DNA of 64,000 nucleotides, from NCBI GenBank assembly GCA_027296055.1, contig JAPUJT010000016.1, positions 1 to 64,000 of the forward strand, written 5' to 3'. Origin of the DNA: Planctomycetota bacterium (GTDB lineage: Bacteria; Planctomycetota; JAPUJT01). Shown piece after piece: positions 31,469-41,280 of the stretch (the first letter of the stretch is position 1; each line of letters opens with the position of its first letter). A model generated the notes under the pieces. The model worked only from the letters and a program-made list of their open reading frames with translations, ran no database searches and was not told the origin of the DNA. The position numbers and the translations under genes are program-made.

Positions 31469-34400
31469 CTATTGTGTGGTGAAGTTGCTAGTGAAGCCCT
31501 GCAGCCCCGGGGTCAGAGCATCCTGGTCGGTGGGGTTGCCTGCGATGTCCGTGACCCCTGCGGTGACCGTGACGGAGTAGGTCGTGGCGGGGGACAGAGG
31601 CGCCAGGGGCTGGAACAGGATCTCTGATACGTCACCCACGACCGTGACCACAAACGATCCGGGGACGGGGTTCATCAATGGATCCAATGGATCGGCGACG
31701 GTGAACATGGATCCTGCAGCCACCGTCTCCGAGAGGACGATCCGCACGGTCGCGCTCACGGCGACACCGGCCGCGGCGTCGGGCGGGTCCACCCGGATCA
31801 CGGCGGGACCGTTCCGGTCTGGCCAACGGCGGGCCAGGAAGGGCTGTGTGTTGGATCGAAGACCGGCAACCTCCGCCCCGATGGCGCCGGTCGGCACTGT
31901 CCCTTCGCAGAATGCGATCACCCGCGATTCCGTGTAGGAGACCCCGGAAGCGGAAGCACTCCAGGTCGCCCCCCCATCGGCGCTCTTGAATACGAACGCC
32001 CCCTCGGTCGCGGCGTAGATCGTCGCTGAGTTCGTGGGGTCGATGACCACGGAGAAGACGTGAGCCGTCGAGAGACCGGTCCCAGCGACGAACCAGGAAA
32101 GCCCCGAATCCGTCGTCAGCCGCGCCCCGGAGCCTAGCGTGCCTGCGAAGATCCTCGACGGGGTCGCAGGATCCACGGCCAGGGATGCCACGGGCGCTCC
32201 GGTGAGCCCCACCGATACGTCCGACCACGTAACCCCCGCATCGGTGCTGGAAAACACCCGCCCCGAATACGTCCCCGCGTAGACTGTCGTGCCCGTACCG
32301 GGATCGATGGCCAGCGCGGTTATCGAGGCGTGCCCCGCCTCGACTCCGGTTCGGGCCCAGGTGATCCCCCCGTCGATGCTCAGATAGATCCCCCCCGTGG
32401 TCCCGGCGAACCAGTTCGAGGGCAGGATCGGATCTTGCGCCAGGGAGAGGATCGTACGGTCCGAGATTCCGGCGTCCGAGGCGGACCAGGAGCCTCCCGC
32501 GTCGACGCTCCGGAACAAGCCACCCGCGGTGCCCGCGAGTACCACGCCGGCGGTCGAGAGATCCGGCTCGACGACGAGAACGGTCGAGTCGAGGAGTCCC
32601 ACGGTGGAAGGGAGCCACGACTGCCCCGAGTCGCCGCTCACCATCACCCCGCCCCCGAGCGTCCCCAGGTAGACCCGGGTCGGATTCTGCGGATCGTAGG
32701 AAACCGACCGGGCGATGGACTCCGTGATGCCCACTCCCGATGAGATCCAGGAGCTAGCGCCGGTCGTCGATCGGAAGGTCCCGCCCCCTCCCGTGGCGAG
32801 CAGCAGCTCGCTCGTCGCGACCGGATGGATTGCCAAGTCGAATCCGACCTGCGACGTCGAGAGGAGCGGTGGAGTCCCGTGAATGAGAATCGACGAGGAC
32901 GGTCCGAGGGAGCGGCCTGTGATCACGATCGGATATCCGCCGCCCGGATCCCCGAAGGGCGGAGCCAGATCATCGACAGCGGGCAGGACCGAGAGGGTGG
33001 GGCTCCCGATGCCGGCCACGGAAACCGGGAGATTGCCCGCCGTGAGACCCGGTGGGATCCGGAAGCGAATCCGCTGACTCGCCTCCGACGTGACCTGCGC
33101 CTGGACTCCGCCGACCGTGACCAGGCTCCCCCCGGGAAAGTTCCGGCCCACGATGTCGATCAGATCGCCCTCCGACCCGTCGGTCGGCGACAGACCCAGG
33201 AGAGATATCGTCAGGGGTGGGGGGGAGGGCATGGGGCGCGTCCGGAACGACAACACCCGCTCCTTCTCCGGGATCTGATTGCTCGCCAGGTCTCGAGAGC
33301 TATCTTCCACGATGATGTAGTACTTGGCGAAGCTGGAGAGCGCTGCGGACGGTTCGAAGACGAGGACAAGGCCGTCCGACGAGAAAAGGACGGTTCCCGA
33401 GACGTCTCCCTGAGGTCCGGCCACACGCACCGTCGTACGGCCCGTATCCATCGGTTCGTTGAACGTGAGCCGGATCGAGATGTTCTCGTCCACACTTGTG
33501 GCCTCGTCGGCCGGGCTGGAGGTGAAGCCGGGGGCAACGACGTCCCGGACCAGGTCCAGCACGGCAATGTCGCCTACGTCCGTCGTCGACCCGGCAGCGG
33601 GAAAGGGACCGGCGCTCACCGCCTCCGGACGGTTCCCGGAGTGGGGCGTCGTATGGACCCGGATCATTCCTGCGCCGAGCGGGACGCCCGCAATCCGGAA
33701 CGACCCGTCCGGGGCCGAGACGACTCCGATCGAACCGGGCAGGCTTACGGGGTACCCTTCCGCCCCGACGCCTCCGATACCGGAGACCCTTCCCGTGATC
33801 TCTCCGACCGGATAGCTCTGTGTCGGCAGAGCAGCCACCATCGTGGCGACATCCAGGGTCCCGCCGGTGAGGCTTACCCCTGTCAGATCGACCTGCATCG
33901 GACCGACCCTCTCCCATAGTCCCGACTGCGGATCCACTCGCCAGAGATCCGCTGACGCTCCTGGAGGCAGCCCATCGACGTTGGGGAGATCGATGACCGC
34001 GGGCGGACTGAATGTCGTTCCGAACGGCTCGATGGCGTAGGCGGCGCGGGTAGTCGCCCCTGGCGGAAGTGGTTCGGGGAGTCGATCGGGGGCGAGAGAC
34101 ATCACGGACAGGCTGCCGGAGAGGCCGGTGGGATAGGCCACGGTCGAGCTCGCCGTGACGAGAATCATGAACCCGGGGAGATCGGCGTCGACGATCATCA
34201 CGTCGGTGGCGGGCATCGTGGCGAGCGGCGTCGCGGCGGCGGATTCGAGATCGGGAAGAAACGCGACGCGGCCCAGACGGAAGACGCCGAACCCCGAAGT
34301 TGTGGCCTGATAGAGGAAGGCCGGATGGCGAACCGAATCCCCGATCACGATCGGGGAGGTCCCTCCCGGAAGGCCGCGGATCAGCAATCGGCCCGTCGCC

Positions 34401-34609
34401 GTGGCGGCCGCGGTCTTCGAACTTGCGAGGAGCCGTCCCCTCGCCTGACCCGCGGGGTCGCCGCTATCCCGGACCGCGATCGTCTCGACCGCCCGGTCAC
34501 GCCTCTTGTCACTATCCGAGCAGGCCGCGAAGGAGCCGATCGCTAGAGCCAGCATCGCGCCCATGGCGCCGGCGGCGTGAATACGAGGGTTTCGAACCGA
34601 AACGCTCAT
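31469..34609 (-). CDS. Large surface lipoprotein with SbsA-type Ig, IPT/TIG and Asp-box (BNR) repeats
   Basis: 1046 residues. Leader (MGAMLALAIGSFAACSD) ends in a lipobox Cys. After an N-terminal part without a recognised domain comes a Big_5 (SbsA-like) Ig domain (about 360-465: FTSSPADEATSVDENISIRL), an IPT/TIG domain (about 475-540: GLSPTDGSEGDLIDIVGRNF), then about seven Asp-box repeats of the BNR type (SVDAGGSW, SIDGGITW, STDAGVTW, TTDSGLSW, SADGGATW) that should form a beta-propeller, and a last Big_5 domain (about 945-1046). All are extracellular binding or adhesion modules. No enzyme motif is seen. It ends 4 bases from the convergent lipoprotein gene. Confidence 0.85.
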   Translation of the reverse strand: MSVSVRNPRIHAAGAMGAMLALAIGSFAACSDSDKRRDRAVETIAVRDSGDPAGQARGRLLASSKTAAATATGRLLIRGLPGGTSPIVIGDSVRHPAFLYQATTSGFGVFRLGRVAFLPDLESAAATPLATMPATDVMIVDADLPGFMILVTASSTVAYPTGLSGSLSVMSLAPDRLPEPLPPGATTRAAYAIEPFGTTFSPPAVIDLPNVDGLPPGASADLWRVDPQSGLWERVGPMQVDLTGVSLTGGTLDVATMVAALPTQSYPVGEITGRVSGIGGVGAEGYPVSLPGSIGVVSAPDGSFRIAGVPLGAGMIRVHTTPHSGNRPEAVSAGPFPAAGSTTDVGDIAVLDLVRDVVAPGFTSSPADEATSVDENISIRLTFNEPMDTGRTTVRVAGPQGDVSGTVLFSSDGLVLVFEPSAALSSFAKYYIIVEDSSRDLASNQIPEKERVLSFRTRPMPSPPPLTISLLGLSPTDGSEGDLIDIVGRNFPGGSLVTVGGVQAQVTSEASQRIRFRIPPGLTAGNLPVSVAGIGSPTLSVLPAVDDLAPPFGDPGGGYPIVITGRSLGPSSSILIHGTPPLLSTSQVGFDLAIHPVATSELLLATGGGGTFRSTTGASSWISSGVGITESIARSVSYDPQNPTRVYLGTLGGGVMVSGDSGQSWLPSTVGLLDSTVLVVEPDLSTAGVVLAGTAGGLFRSVDAGGSWSASDAGISDRTILSLAQDPILPSNWFAGTTGGIYLSIDGGITWARTGVEAGHASITALAIDPGTGTTVYAGTYSGRVFSSTDAGVTWSDVSVGLTGAPVASLAVDPATPSRIFAGTLGSGARLTTDSGLSWFVAGTGLSTAHVFSVVIDPTNSATIYAATEGAFVFKSADGGATWSASASGVSYTESRVIAFCEGTVPTGAIGAEVAGLRSNTQPFLARRWPDRNGPAVIRVDPPDAAAGVAVSATVRIVLSETVAAGSMFTVADPLDPLMNPVPGSFVVTVVGDVSEILFQPLAPLSPATTYSVTVTAGVTDIAGNPTDQDALTPGLQGFTSNFTTQ

Positions 34610-34648
34610 CCTACGCCACCGTCGCCCCGGCTGGGCACAGATCCTGGT

Positions 34649-36598
34649 CTAGAGGTTGTCCCACCACAGGTCGTACGTGTTACCGGTGCCCGAGGGGAAT
34701 TCATATACATAAATGTAATAGGTGCCCTGGGCTGGCACGATGACGTCTATGCTCTCGTCGTCGGAACTCGTGAAAGACCCGTCGACAAAGAAGCCTGCCG
34801 CGTCATAGAGCTCGACCTCGATGTCGCCCGAGGCGTGACTGAAGAAGACGTCGACGAGGACGTTCAAGGCGCCCGGGCTCACGAAAATCTCGTAATAGTC
34901 GCCATCGCAAGTGGCGCCGAGGCCTGCGAGCGTACTGATGAAGGTCGCCGCGTTGAAGCTCAGGTCGTACGCCGTGCCGAAGGTGTTGTTGGGCTCGTAG
35001 GCGTCGTCCACGCAGCCGGGGGCGATGTCGTCCCACCAGAGGTCGTAAGTATTCCCCGAGGGGATGTTCTCGAACACCCGGATATAGAACGTGCCTCCGC
35101 CGCCGGCCACGACGACGTCGATGAACTCATCGTCGGTGATCGAGTAGGACCCAGTTATCAAGTTGAACCCGGCATCGTAGATCTCGACGTCAATGTCGCC
35201 CTGGGCGTCGGTGAAGAGCACATCGACCTGGACGTTCTCGAACCCCGAATTGACGAAGATCTCGAAGACGTCGTCATCGCAAGTGGCGCCCAGCCCGGCG
35301 ATCGTGCTAAGAAAGATCCCCTCGTCGAGGCTCAGGTCGTACGCCGTGCCGAAGGTGTTATTGGGCTCGTAGGCGTCGTCCACGCAACCGGGGGCGATGT
35401 CGTCCCACCAGAGATCGTAGGTATTCCCGGAGGGGCCGATCTCGTACACCCAGATATAGAACGTGCCTCCGCCGGAGGCCACGGTGACGTTGATGAATTC
35501 GTCGTCGGTGGTCGTGAGGGAATCGGCCACCAGGTTGAACCCAGAGTCGTAGAGCTGGATGTCGATGTCGCCGAAGGCGTGGGTGAACAGCACATCGACC
35601 TGGACGTTCTCGAACCCAGAATCGACGAAGATCTCGAAGACGTCGTCATCGCAGGTGGCGCCAAGGCCGGCGATCGCGCTGATGAAGGTCTGCTCGTCAA
35701 AGCTGAGGTCGTAGGCCGAGATGAAGTCATTGTTGGGCTCGTAGAAGTCGTCCGGGCAGCCGGTGGGAGCAAGGTCGTCCCACCAAAGGTCATACGTATT
35801 TCCTGAGGGGACGTTCTCGTACACCCAGATATAGAAGGTGCCCCCGCCGGGGGCCACGTTTACGTCAATGAATTCGTCGTTTGTGATCGAGGTGGACGTG
35901 GCCACAAGGTTGAATCCAGAGTCATAGAGCTGGATATCGATGTCGCCGAAGGCGTCGGTGAAGAGCACGTCCACCTGGACGTTCTCGAACCCCACATTGA
36001 CGAAGATCTCGAAGACGTCGTCATCGCAGGTGGCGCCCAGGCCGAGCAAGGTGCTGATGAAGGTCCGCTCGTCGAAAGTGAGATCATACGCCGTCGCAAA
36101 GGTATCGTTCGGTTCGTAGGCGTCGTCCGGGCAGCCGGTGGGAGGGAGGTCGTCCCACCAGAGGTCATACGTATTCCCCGAGGGGACGAACTCGTACACC
36201 CAGATATAGAAGGTGCCTCCGCCGGGGGCCACGTTGACGTCGATGAATTCGTCGTTTGTGATCGAGGTGGAAGCGGCCACCAGGTTGAACCCGGAGTCGT
36301 ACAGGTCGACGTCGATGTCGCCGAAGGCGTCGGTGAACAGCACATCGACCTGGACGTTCTCGAAGCCCGAATCGACGAAGATCTCGAAGACGTCGTCATC
36401 GCAGGTGGCGCCAAGGCCGGCGATCGTGCTTATGAATGTCTGCTCGTCGAAAGTGAGGTCATACGCCGTGCCAAAGCTATCGTTCGGCTCGTAGAGATCA
36501 TCCGAGCAGGAAGCACGTTTCTTGCTGCTGCTTCCGCCCCCGCAGCCTGCGCCCAAGGCGATCATGCCGACCAGGATCGCGACAACGATATTACGCAA
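34649..36598 (-). CDS. Five-repeat PPC-like lipoprotein
   Basis: 649 residues from a TTG at 36598 with AAGGGGGG 6 bases upstream; an ATG at 36646 has no such site. Leader RNIVVAILVGMIALGAGC ends in a lipobox, followed by GGGSSSKKR. Then come five near-identical repeats of about 120-125 residues. Each begins DD.YEPND, contains GLGATCDDDVFEIFV, and ends NTYDLWWDD. The beta-sandwich pattern (YEPND start, GTFYIWVYE, SGNTYDLWW) fits pre-peptidase C-terminal (PPC/DVUA0089-like) domains. Such arrays are usually secretion or surface modules of peptidases; here no enzyme is attached. The repeats are acidic, which suggests calcium or metal contact. A broken relative lies just upstream. Confidence 0.88.
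   Translation of the reverse strand: MRNIVVAILVGMIALGAGCGGGSSSKKRASCSDDLYEPNDSFGTAYDLTFDEQTFISTIAGLGATCDDDVFEIFVDSGFENVQVDVLFTDAFGDIDVDLYDSGFNLVAASTSITNDEFIDVNVAPGGGTFYIWVYEFVPSGNTYDLWWDDLPPTGCPDDAYEPNDTFATAYDLTFDERTFISTLLGLGATCDDDVFEIFVNVGFENVQVDVLFTDAFGDIDIQLYDSGFNLVATSTSITNDEFIDVNVAPGGGTFYIWVYENVPSGNTYDLWWDDLAPTGCPDDFYEPNNDFISAYDLSFDEQTFISAIAGLGATCDDDVFEIFVDSGFENVQVDVLFTHAFGDIDIQLYDSGFNLVADSLTTTDDEFINVTVASGGGTFYIWVYEIGPSGNTYDLWWDDIAPGCVDDAYEPNNTFGTAYDLSLDEGIFLSTIAGLGATCDDDVFEIFVNSGFENVQVDVLFTDAQGDIDVEIYDAGFNLITGSYSITDDEFIDVVVAGGGGTFYIRVFENIPSGNTYDLWWDDIAPGCVDDAYEPNNTFGTAYDLSFNAATFISTLAGLGATCDGDYYEIFVSPGALNVLVDVFFSHASGDIEVELYDAAGFFVDGSFTSSDDESIDVIVPAQGTYYIYVYEFPSGTGNTYDLWWDNL
34655..36510 (-). 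repeat. Five tandem coding repeats of about 372-375 bp
   Basis: The GTCGTCCCACCAGA string that marks each boundary recurs near 35028, 35400, 35772 and 36148, giving periods of 372, 372 and 376 bases. Repeats 2-4 are near identical in DNA, while repeat 5 (34655-35020) has diverged most. This implies recent duplication or gene conversion. Confidence 0.85.
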
Positions 36599-36821
36599 GG
36601 AGATCCCCCCTTCAGATTTCGAACGGATAGGCCATAGAAAAGGCATGCCTGGTTTTTGCCGAATCGAGCGCCCCCCCGGTCGCCCGCGAGTCCCCCCTCA
36701 GAGAAGGGCGACAGACTAACATTGCGCCGGACGGAGTGTCAACCGAGTATTGCAGAGGATCCCCCGCCCGCGGCGGGATCCGGCAGACGTGAGGCAGGTT
36801 GCAACGGCTTCCGACCCGGCG

Positions 36822-36980
36822 TCAGGGAATGACCCCGTCACAGGCGAGATCGTAGGTATTTCCGATGCAGGGAGGAGGCGCGTTCGGGAAAACACGTATG
36901 TAATAAGTTCCGGCCGGGACCGTCGCCTCGATCCGTTCGTTGTCCGACGTGGTGTAAGGCTCGGGAGGCGCTTCCTCTGC
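36822..36980 (-). pseudogene. Remnant of a PPC-like repeat gene
   Basis: On the minus strand the frame ending TGA at 36822-36824 reads SDNERIEATVPAGTYYIRVF and then GNTYDLACDGVIP. This matches the last part of repeat 5 of the neighbouring lipoprotein (SDDESIDVIVPAQGTYYIYV, GNTYDLWWDNL). Upstream the frame is closed by a stop. The fragment keeps only about 45 residues of one domain and has no start, so it is a decayed gene end. The gap 36647-37171 around it holds nothing else I recognise except the upstream arm of the tandem duplication. Confidence 0.7.
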
Positions 36981-37171
36981 TCAGTGGGCATCCTGCTTGA
37001 CATGAGAGAATTATTCGAGGACAGTGTCGTGCGGGCACTCCTTTCAAAGTGACTGGTTGGGACCACGGTGACCGGGCGGCAATTTAGCTGCCCCAAGGGG
37101 GGTCTCTCTCCATCGGCAGACTTTTTACCTAAGGCGGGCCTGTGCTTCTCGGGCCCGGGAAAGGAGAGATC

Positions 37172-38809
37172 ATGCGAGCGTTTCTACATAGGATCGTCGT
37201 CTTCCTGGCGCTTCTTGCCGTCGGTTGCGGCGGAGGAGGCGGCGGTGGCGGCGGTGGAGGTGGCCCGGGCGCGACGGTTGCTGTCTCAGGGACACTCACA
37301 TTCGATTCAGTGCCTCCGACCCTGTCGGGGCTGAACTATGCCAGCACGACCCAGAGTCCGAGCAGGGGAGTGATCGTCGAGGCGGTGCAGGCTTCCAATT
37401 CGTCGGTGCTCGATTCAACGACAACAGATGGTGCGGGAGGCTATTCCCTCGCGGTTCCCCGGAGCGTGGATATCTACGTCCGAGTCAAGGCCCAGATGCG
37501 GGCAGTGGGCACGCCTTCCTGGGATATCCAGATCGTAGACAACACGAGCGGCAAGGCGCTTTATGCCCCGATTACACTTACCTTTGACTCGGGGACTGCG
37601 GCCCAGACAATGAACCTCAACCTGCCCTCAGGATGGGGGGGCGCATCCTACACTTCGCCACGGTTCGCCGCCCCGTTCGCCATTCTCGACGCTGTGTACG
37701 AAGCCGATCAGATGGTGGTCGCCGCGGATCCCGGCGTTACCATGACGCCGCTCCTGATCAACTGGAGCGTGAACAATGTGACATTTGACGGCGACAAGAC
37801 CCTCGGCCAGATCGGAACCTCTCATTGGGACGGCACACAGCTCTTCATCCTGGGTCAGGAGGACAACGACACGGACGAGTACGACAGTCACGTCATAGTC
37901 CACGAATGGGGGCACTACTTCGAGAGCGCGCTATCGAGGAGCGACTCCACGGGGGGTAGTCATGGCTCCGGCGACGTGCTGGATCCGAGGCTCGCCTTCG
38001 GGGAAGGATTCGGGAACGCCCTGTCTGGGATGGCTCTGGACGATCCTCTCTATCTGGACACGTCTGGTCCTGGTCAGGGTATGGCCGGGCTCCCAATTAA
38101 CCTCGAGAACAACTTCGAGGAGGAGATGTGGGAAGGTTGGTTCAGTGAGGCATCGGTTCAGATCATCCTGTATGACATCTACGACGCCTCTAGTGATGGA
38201 GTGGATACGGTCTCCCTGGGATTCGCTCCCATCTACGACGTGCTCGTCAACGAGCAGCGAACGACTGATTCATTCACGACGATTTTCTCCTTCATCGCCC
38301 ACCTGAAGCAGAACAATCCTGGTGCCGTGGCGGGGATCAACAGCCTCCTCGCAGGCGAAAACATCACGACCACTGCCGTTGACGAATGGGACAGCACCGC
38401 CACGGAAACCAACGACTTCGGGGACCTGGACGCGCTGCCGGTCTATATACCGCTAACTGTAGGGGGTCCGTTGGACTTTGTCTGCGGGAACGCCAACAAC
38501 GGCGGGTATAACAAGCTCGCGAACCGCAGTTACTTCTACTTTCAGGTCGCCGCATCGGGGAGTTACTCGATCACTGCCGTGCCCTGGAGTGCGAACGGAG
38601 ACCCGGTGATCGTCCTCTATAGTCAAGGCGGCATGCCGCTCAAAGAGGAGAATAGTGGCACGGCCGGAGTCAGTGAGACCCTGACGATCACCTTGAATCC
38701 GGGGACCTACGTCGGCGAAGTCTACCATTGGTGCCATGTCGACGGTTGGGGCATGCCCGCATGCGCCGGCTTCACCGGGTTTGAGTGCTTCGATGTGTCC
38801 GTCAATTAA
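37172..38809 (+). CDS. Secreted zinc metalloprotease-like lipoprotein, copy 1
   Basis: 545 residues from the ATG at 37172 with AAGGAGAG upstream. The leader FLALLAVGC ends in a lipobox followed by a run of about 12 Gly encoded by GGN triplets. A beta-rich domain (about 35-180: VSGTLTFDSVPPTLSG, STTTDGAGGYSLAVPRSVDI) comes next. The catalytic region has VIVHEWGHYFE (His244, Glu245, His248) and a downstream FGEGFGNALSG that may give the third zinc ligand. It matches no MEROPS family I can name with confidence. The substrate is unknown. A paired lipoprotein gene follows after 58 bases, and the whole unit is duplicated downstream. Confidence 0.82.
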   Translation: MRAFLHRIVVFLALLAVGCGGGGGGGGGGGGPGATVAVSGTLTFDSVPPTLSGLNYASTTQSPSRGVIVEAVQASNSSVLDSTTTDGAGGYSLAVPRSVDIYVRVKAQMRAVGTPSWDIQIVDNTSGKALYAPITLTFDSGTAAQTMNLNLPSGWGGASYTSPRFAAPFAILDAVYEADQMVVAADPGVTMTPLLINWSVNNVTFDGDKTLGQIGTSHWDGTQLFILGQEDNDTDEYDSHVIVHEWGHYFESALSRSDSTGGSHGSGDVLDPRLAFGEGFGNALSGMALDDPLYLDTSGPGQGMAGLPINLENNFEEEMWEGWFSEASVQIILYDIYDASSDGVDTVSLGFAPIYDVLVNEQRTTDSFTTIFSFIAHLKQNNPGAVAGINSLLAGENITTTAVDEWDSTATETNDFGDLDALPVYIPLTVGGPLDFVCGNANNGGYNKLANRSYFYFQVAASGSYSITAVPWSANGDPVIVLYSQGGMPLKEENSGTAGVSETLTITLNPGTYVGEVYHWCHVDGWGMPACAGFTGFECFDVSVN

Positions 38810-38867
38810 GAAGATCGATCGTAGCGCTGCGGTCAATGCGAGGCGCTTAACCACGAGAGGGAAGACC

Positions 38868-39404
38868 ATGTACTCGACTTCAAGAGCGAGGATTCAGGTT
38901 CCGATCCTGGCATTATTTGGGTTTCTATCTGCGATAGTCGGCTGCACCAATGCCGTCGACAGCGGGCCATCGGATAGATCCATGAGCGGAAAGCCGACGG
39001 CACCATTCAACATCTCCTACACGATTCCTGATCAAGCTGATGTCGGGAAGGCCATCGACGCCGTGGTTTCTTTCAAGGTGCTCCAGAACGTAGAGAACCT
39101 CAAAATGAAGCTCACGGAGGGAAAGGGGCTCCAGATCGTCTCGCAGAAAACGACGTTTGATTATGGGGCTGAGGTGGCAGGGGCTTCGTTCTCCGAGACT
39201 GTCTCCGTCCGTCCAGGGGAGGAGGGGATTCTGTATCTGAACGTATTCGTTTCGGGCGACTTCCGAGGGAGGTCGATGACCCGGACCGGAGCGGTTCCTA
39301 TCAAGACGGGGGATGAAGTCAAGCTCGAGACGCCAGGCAGGATAGTCAAGGACTCGGAAGGTCGGCCGCTCATCGAGATGCCAATCCCCAAACAGGATCG
39401 CTAG
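38868..39404 (+). CDS. Small lipoprotein paired with the metalloprotease, copy 1
   Basis: 178 residues from the ATG at 38868. Leader VPILALFGFLSAIVGCTNAV has a lipobox Cys. The mature part is a beta-sandwich-like chain (FNISYTIPDQADVGKAIDAVV, cited in part; VRPGEEGILYLNVFVSG; TRTGAVPIKTGD) resembling Ig-like or protease-inhibitor folds in pattern only. No family recognised. It follows the metalloprotease and its paralog follows the second protease, so it is likely a partner, inhibitor or chaperone of the protease. Confidence 0.7.
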   Translation: MYSTSRARIQVPILALFGFLSAIVGCTNAVDSGPSDRSMSGKPTAPFNISYTIPDQADVGKAIDAVVSFKVLQNVENLKMKLTEGKGLQIVSQKTTFDYGAEVAGASFSETVSVRPGEEGILYLNVFVSGDFRGRSMTRTGAVPIKTGDEVKLETPGRIVKDSEGRPLIEMPIPKQDR

Positions 39405-39636
39405 GCAGCAGCAGGAGTGTTACTACGTCTGCGGCCCCGGCCGTATCCTCCAAGGACATGGGGGAACTGTTTGAGGAGAGTGTCTTGGGGGTACTCCTTT
39501 CAAAATTTCAAAATGACAGGTTGGGACGATTGTGACCGGGCGGCGATCTCACTACCCCCCGGGGGGGCTTTCTCCCTCGGCATACTTCTTTACCCAACGC
39601 GGGCCTGTGCTTCTCGGGCCCGGGAAAGGCGAGATC

Positions 39637-41280
39637 ATGTGGGCATGTCTACATGGGCTCATCGTCTTCCTGGCGCTCTTTGCCGTCGGTTGTGGCGGAG
39701 GCGGCGGTGGAGGTGGCGGTGGAGGCGGCCCGGGGCCGCAGGTGACTGTCTCAGGGACGCTCACATTCGATTCAGTGCCTCCGACCCTGTCTGGATTGGA
39801 CTATGCCAGCACGACTCAGAGTCCGAGCAGGGGAGTGATCGTCGAGGCGGTGCAGGCTTCCAATTCGTCGGTGCTCGATTCAACGACAACAGATGCTGCG
39901 GGAGGCTATTCCCTCACAGTTCCCCAGAGCGTGGATATCTACGTCCGAGTCAAGGCCCAGATGCGGGCAGTGGGCACGCCTTCCTGGGATTTCCAGATCG
40001 TAGACAACACGAGGAGCAAGGGTCTTTATGCCCCGTTTACACCGACCTTCGACTCGGGGACCGCCGCCCAGACAAGAAACCTCAACCTCCCCTCAGGATG
40101 GGGGTTTCCATCCTACACATCGCCACGGCTCGCGGCTCCGTTTGCCATCCTCGACGCTGTGTACAAAGCCTTTCAGAAGGTGGTCAGCGCGGACCCCGGC
40201 GTCAACATGCCGCCGCTCCTGATCAACTGGAGCGTACTCAACTTCCCTACCCCCGGGGACGTCACCCTCGGCCAGATCGGAGGCTCTCATTTCAATCTCG
40301 TGACCAGGGAGATCTTCATCCTGGGCGCGGAGAACAACGACACGGACGAGTACGACAGCCACGTCATAGTCCACGAATGGGGGCACTACTTCGAGAACGG
40401 CCTTTCGAGGACCGACTCCAAAGGGGGTCCTCATAGGATCGGGGACGTGCTGGATCCGAGGCTGGCATTCGGGGAGGGATTCGGCAGCGCCTTGTCTGGG
40501 ATGATGCTCGACAACCCCACCTTCATCAATACGGCCGGTTCCGGCCAGTCAATGGTCCAGTACTCCTTCAACCTGGAGAACAACTTCTTTCAGGAGGCGA
40601 CTGAGGGTTGGTTCAGCGAGACCTCGGTCTGGGTGATCCTCTACGACCTCTACGACAGCACCAACGACGGGGCGGATACGGTCTCCCTGGGATTCGCTCC
40701 CATCTACGACGTGCTCGTCAACGAACAGCGAACGACGGATTCATTCACGACGATTTTCTCCTTCATCGCCCACCTGAAACAGAACAACCCTTCTGCCGTT
40801 GCGGGGATCAACAGCCTTCTCGCAGGCGAGAGTATCACGACCACAGCGGTGGACGAATGGGATAGCACGGGTACGGAGATCAACGACTTCTTCGATCCGG
40901 ACGTGCTGCCCGTCTATTCACAGCTAACCGTAGGGGGTCCCTCGGACCTACTCTGTGTGAACGGCAGCCATGGCATGGAGTTTTACAACAAGCTCGCAAG
41001 CCGCAGTTACTTCTTCTTTCAGGTCGTCACCTCGGGAAGCTACTCGATCACCGCTGTCCCCGATGTGGATGGAGACCCGGTGATCATCCTCTATAGTCAA
41101 GGCGTCCGGCTCGCGAGGGAGGACAGTTTCCCCCCCGGATTCAGTGAGACCCTGACGCTGTCCCTGAATCCCGGGATCTACGTCGGCGAAGTCTACGAAT
41201 GGTGCCATGTCGATGGTTTCGGCAACCCGGGTTGCGGGGGCTTCAACGGGCAGGAGTGCTACAATGTGTCCGTCAATTAA
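39637..41280 (+). CDS. Secreted zinc metalloprotease-like lipoprotein, copy 2
   Basis: 547 residues from the ATG at 39637. The leader (HGLIVFLALFAVGC) and poly-Gly run match copy 1. The zinc motif VIVHEWGHYFE (His246, Glu247, His250) and FGEGFGSALSG are kept, as is DRT-free DEYDSHVIVHEW. Differences from copy 1 cluster in the middle (about 145-235: KAFQKVVSADPGVNMPPLLI against EADQMVVAADPGVTMTPLLI) and near the C-terminus. Both copies keep all putative zinc residues, so both should be active. Divergence in surface parts suggests different targets. The paired lipoprotein gene follows after 58 bases. Confidence 0.82.
   Translation: MWACLHGLIVFLALFAVGCGGGGGGGGGGGGPGPQVTVSGTLTFDSVPPTLSGLDYASTTQSPSRGVIVEAVQASNSSVLDSTTTDAAGGYSLTVPQSVDIYVRVKAQMRAVGTPSWDFQIVDNTRSKGLYAPFTPTFDSGTAAQTRNLNLPSGWGFPSYTSPRLAAPFAILDAVYKAFQKVVSADPGVNMPPLLINWSVLNFPTPGDVTLGQIGGSHFNLVTREIFILGAENNDTDEYDSHVIVHEWGHYFENGLSRTDSKGGPHRIGDVLDPRLAFGEGFGSALSGMMLDNPTFINTAGSGQSMVQYSFNLENNFFQEATEGWFSETSVWVILYDLYDSTNDGADTVSLGFAPIYDVLVNEQRTTDSFTTIFSFIAHLKQNNPSAVAGINSLLAGESITTTAVDEWDSTGTEINDFFDPDVLPVYSQLTVGGPSDLLCVNGSHGMEFYNKLASRSYFFFQVVTSGSYSITAVPDVDGDPVIILYSQGVRLAREDSFPPGFSETLTLSLNPGIYVGEVYEWCHVDGFGNPGCGGFNGQECYNVSVN

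Larger units (their letters stand above)
36990..39450 (+). repeat. Tandem duplication, copy 1 (metalloprotease + lipoprotein unit)
   Basis: This stretch and 39455-41925 are direct repeats of about 2.46 kb. Both contain a leader (GACATGRGRGAA and ACTCCTTTCAAA), the string GGGCCTGTGCTTCTCGGGCC, a metalloprotease gene, a small lipoprotein gene and the trailer TAGGCAGC-GCAGGAGTGTTA. The two copies differ throughout, so the duplication is not very recent. Confidence 0.85.

Noticed and set aside
34577-35806. Plus-strand frame of about 409 codons opposite the PPC-like repeats
   Set aside because: It is periodic only because the minus-strand gene is; the minus strand has leader, lipobox and a placed ribosome site.
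34655-36510. CRISPR-like regular repeats
   Set aside because: The units are about 372 bases, coding and in frame, with no short repeat-spacer structure.
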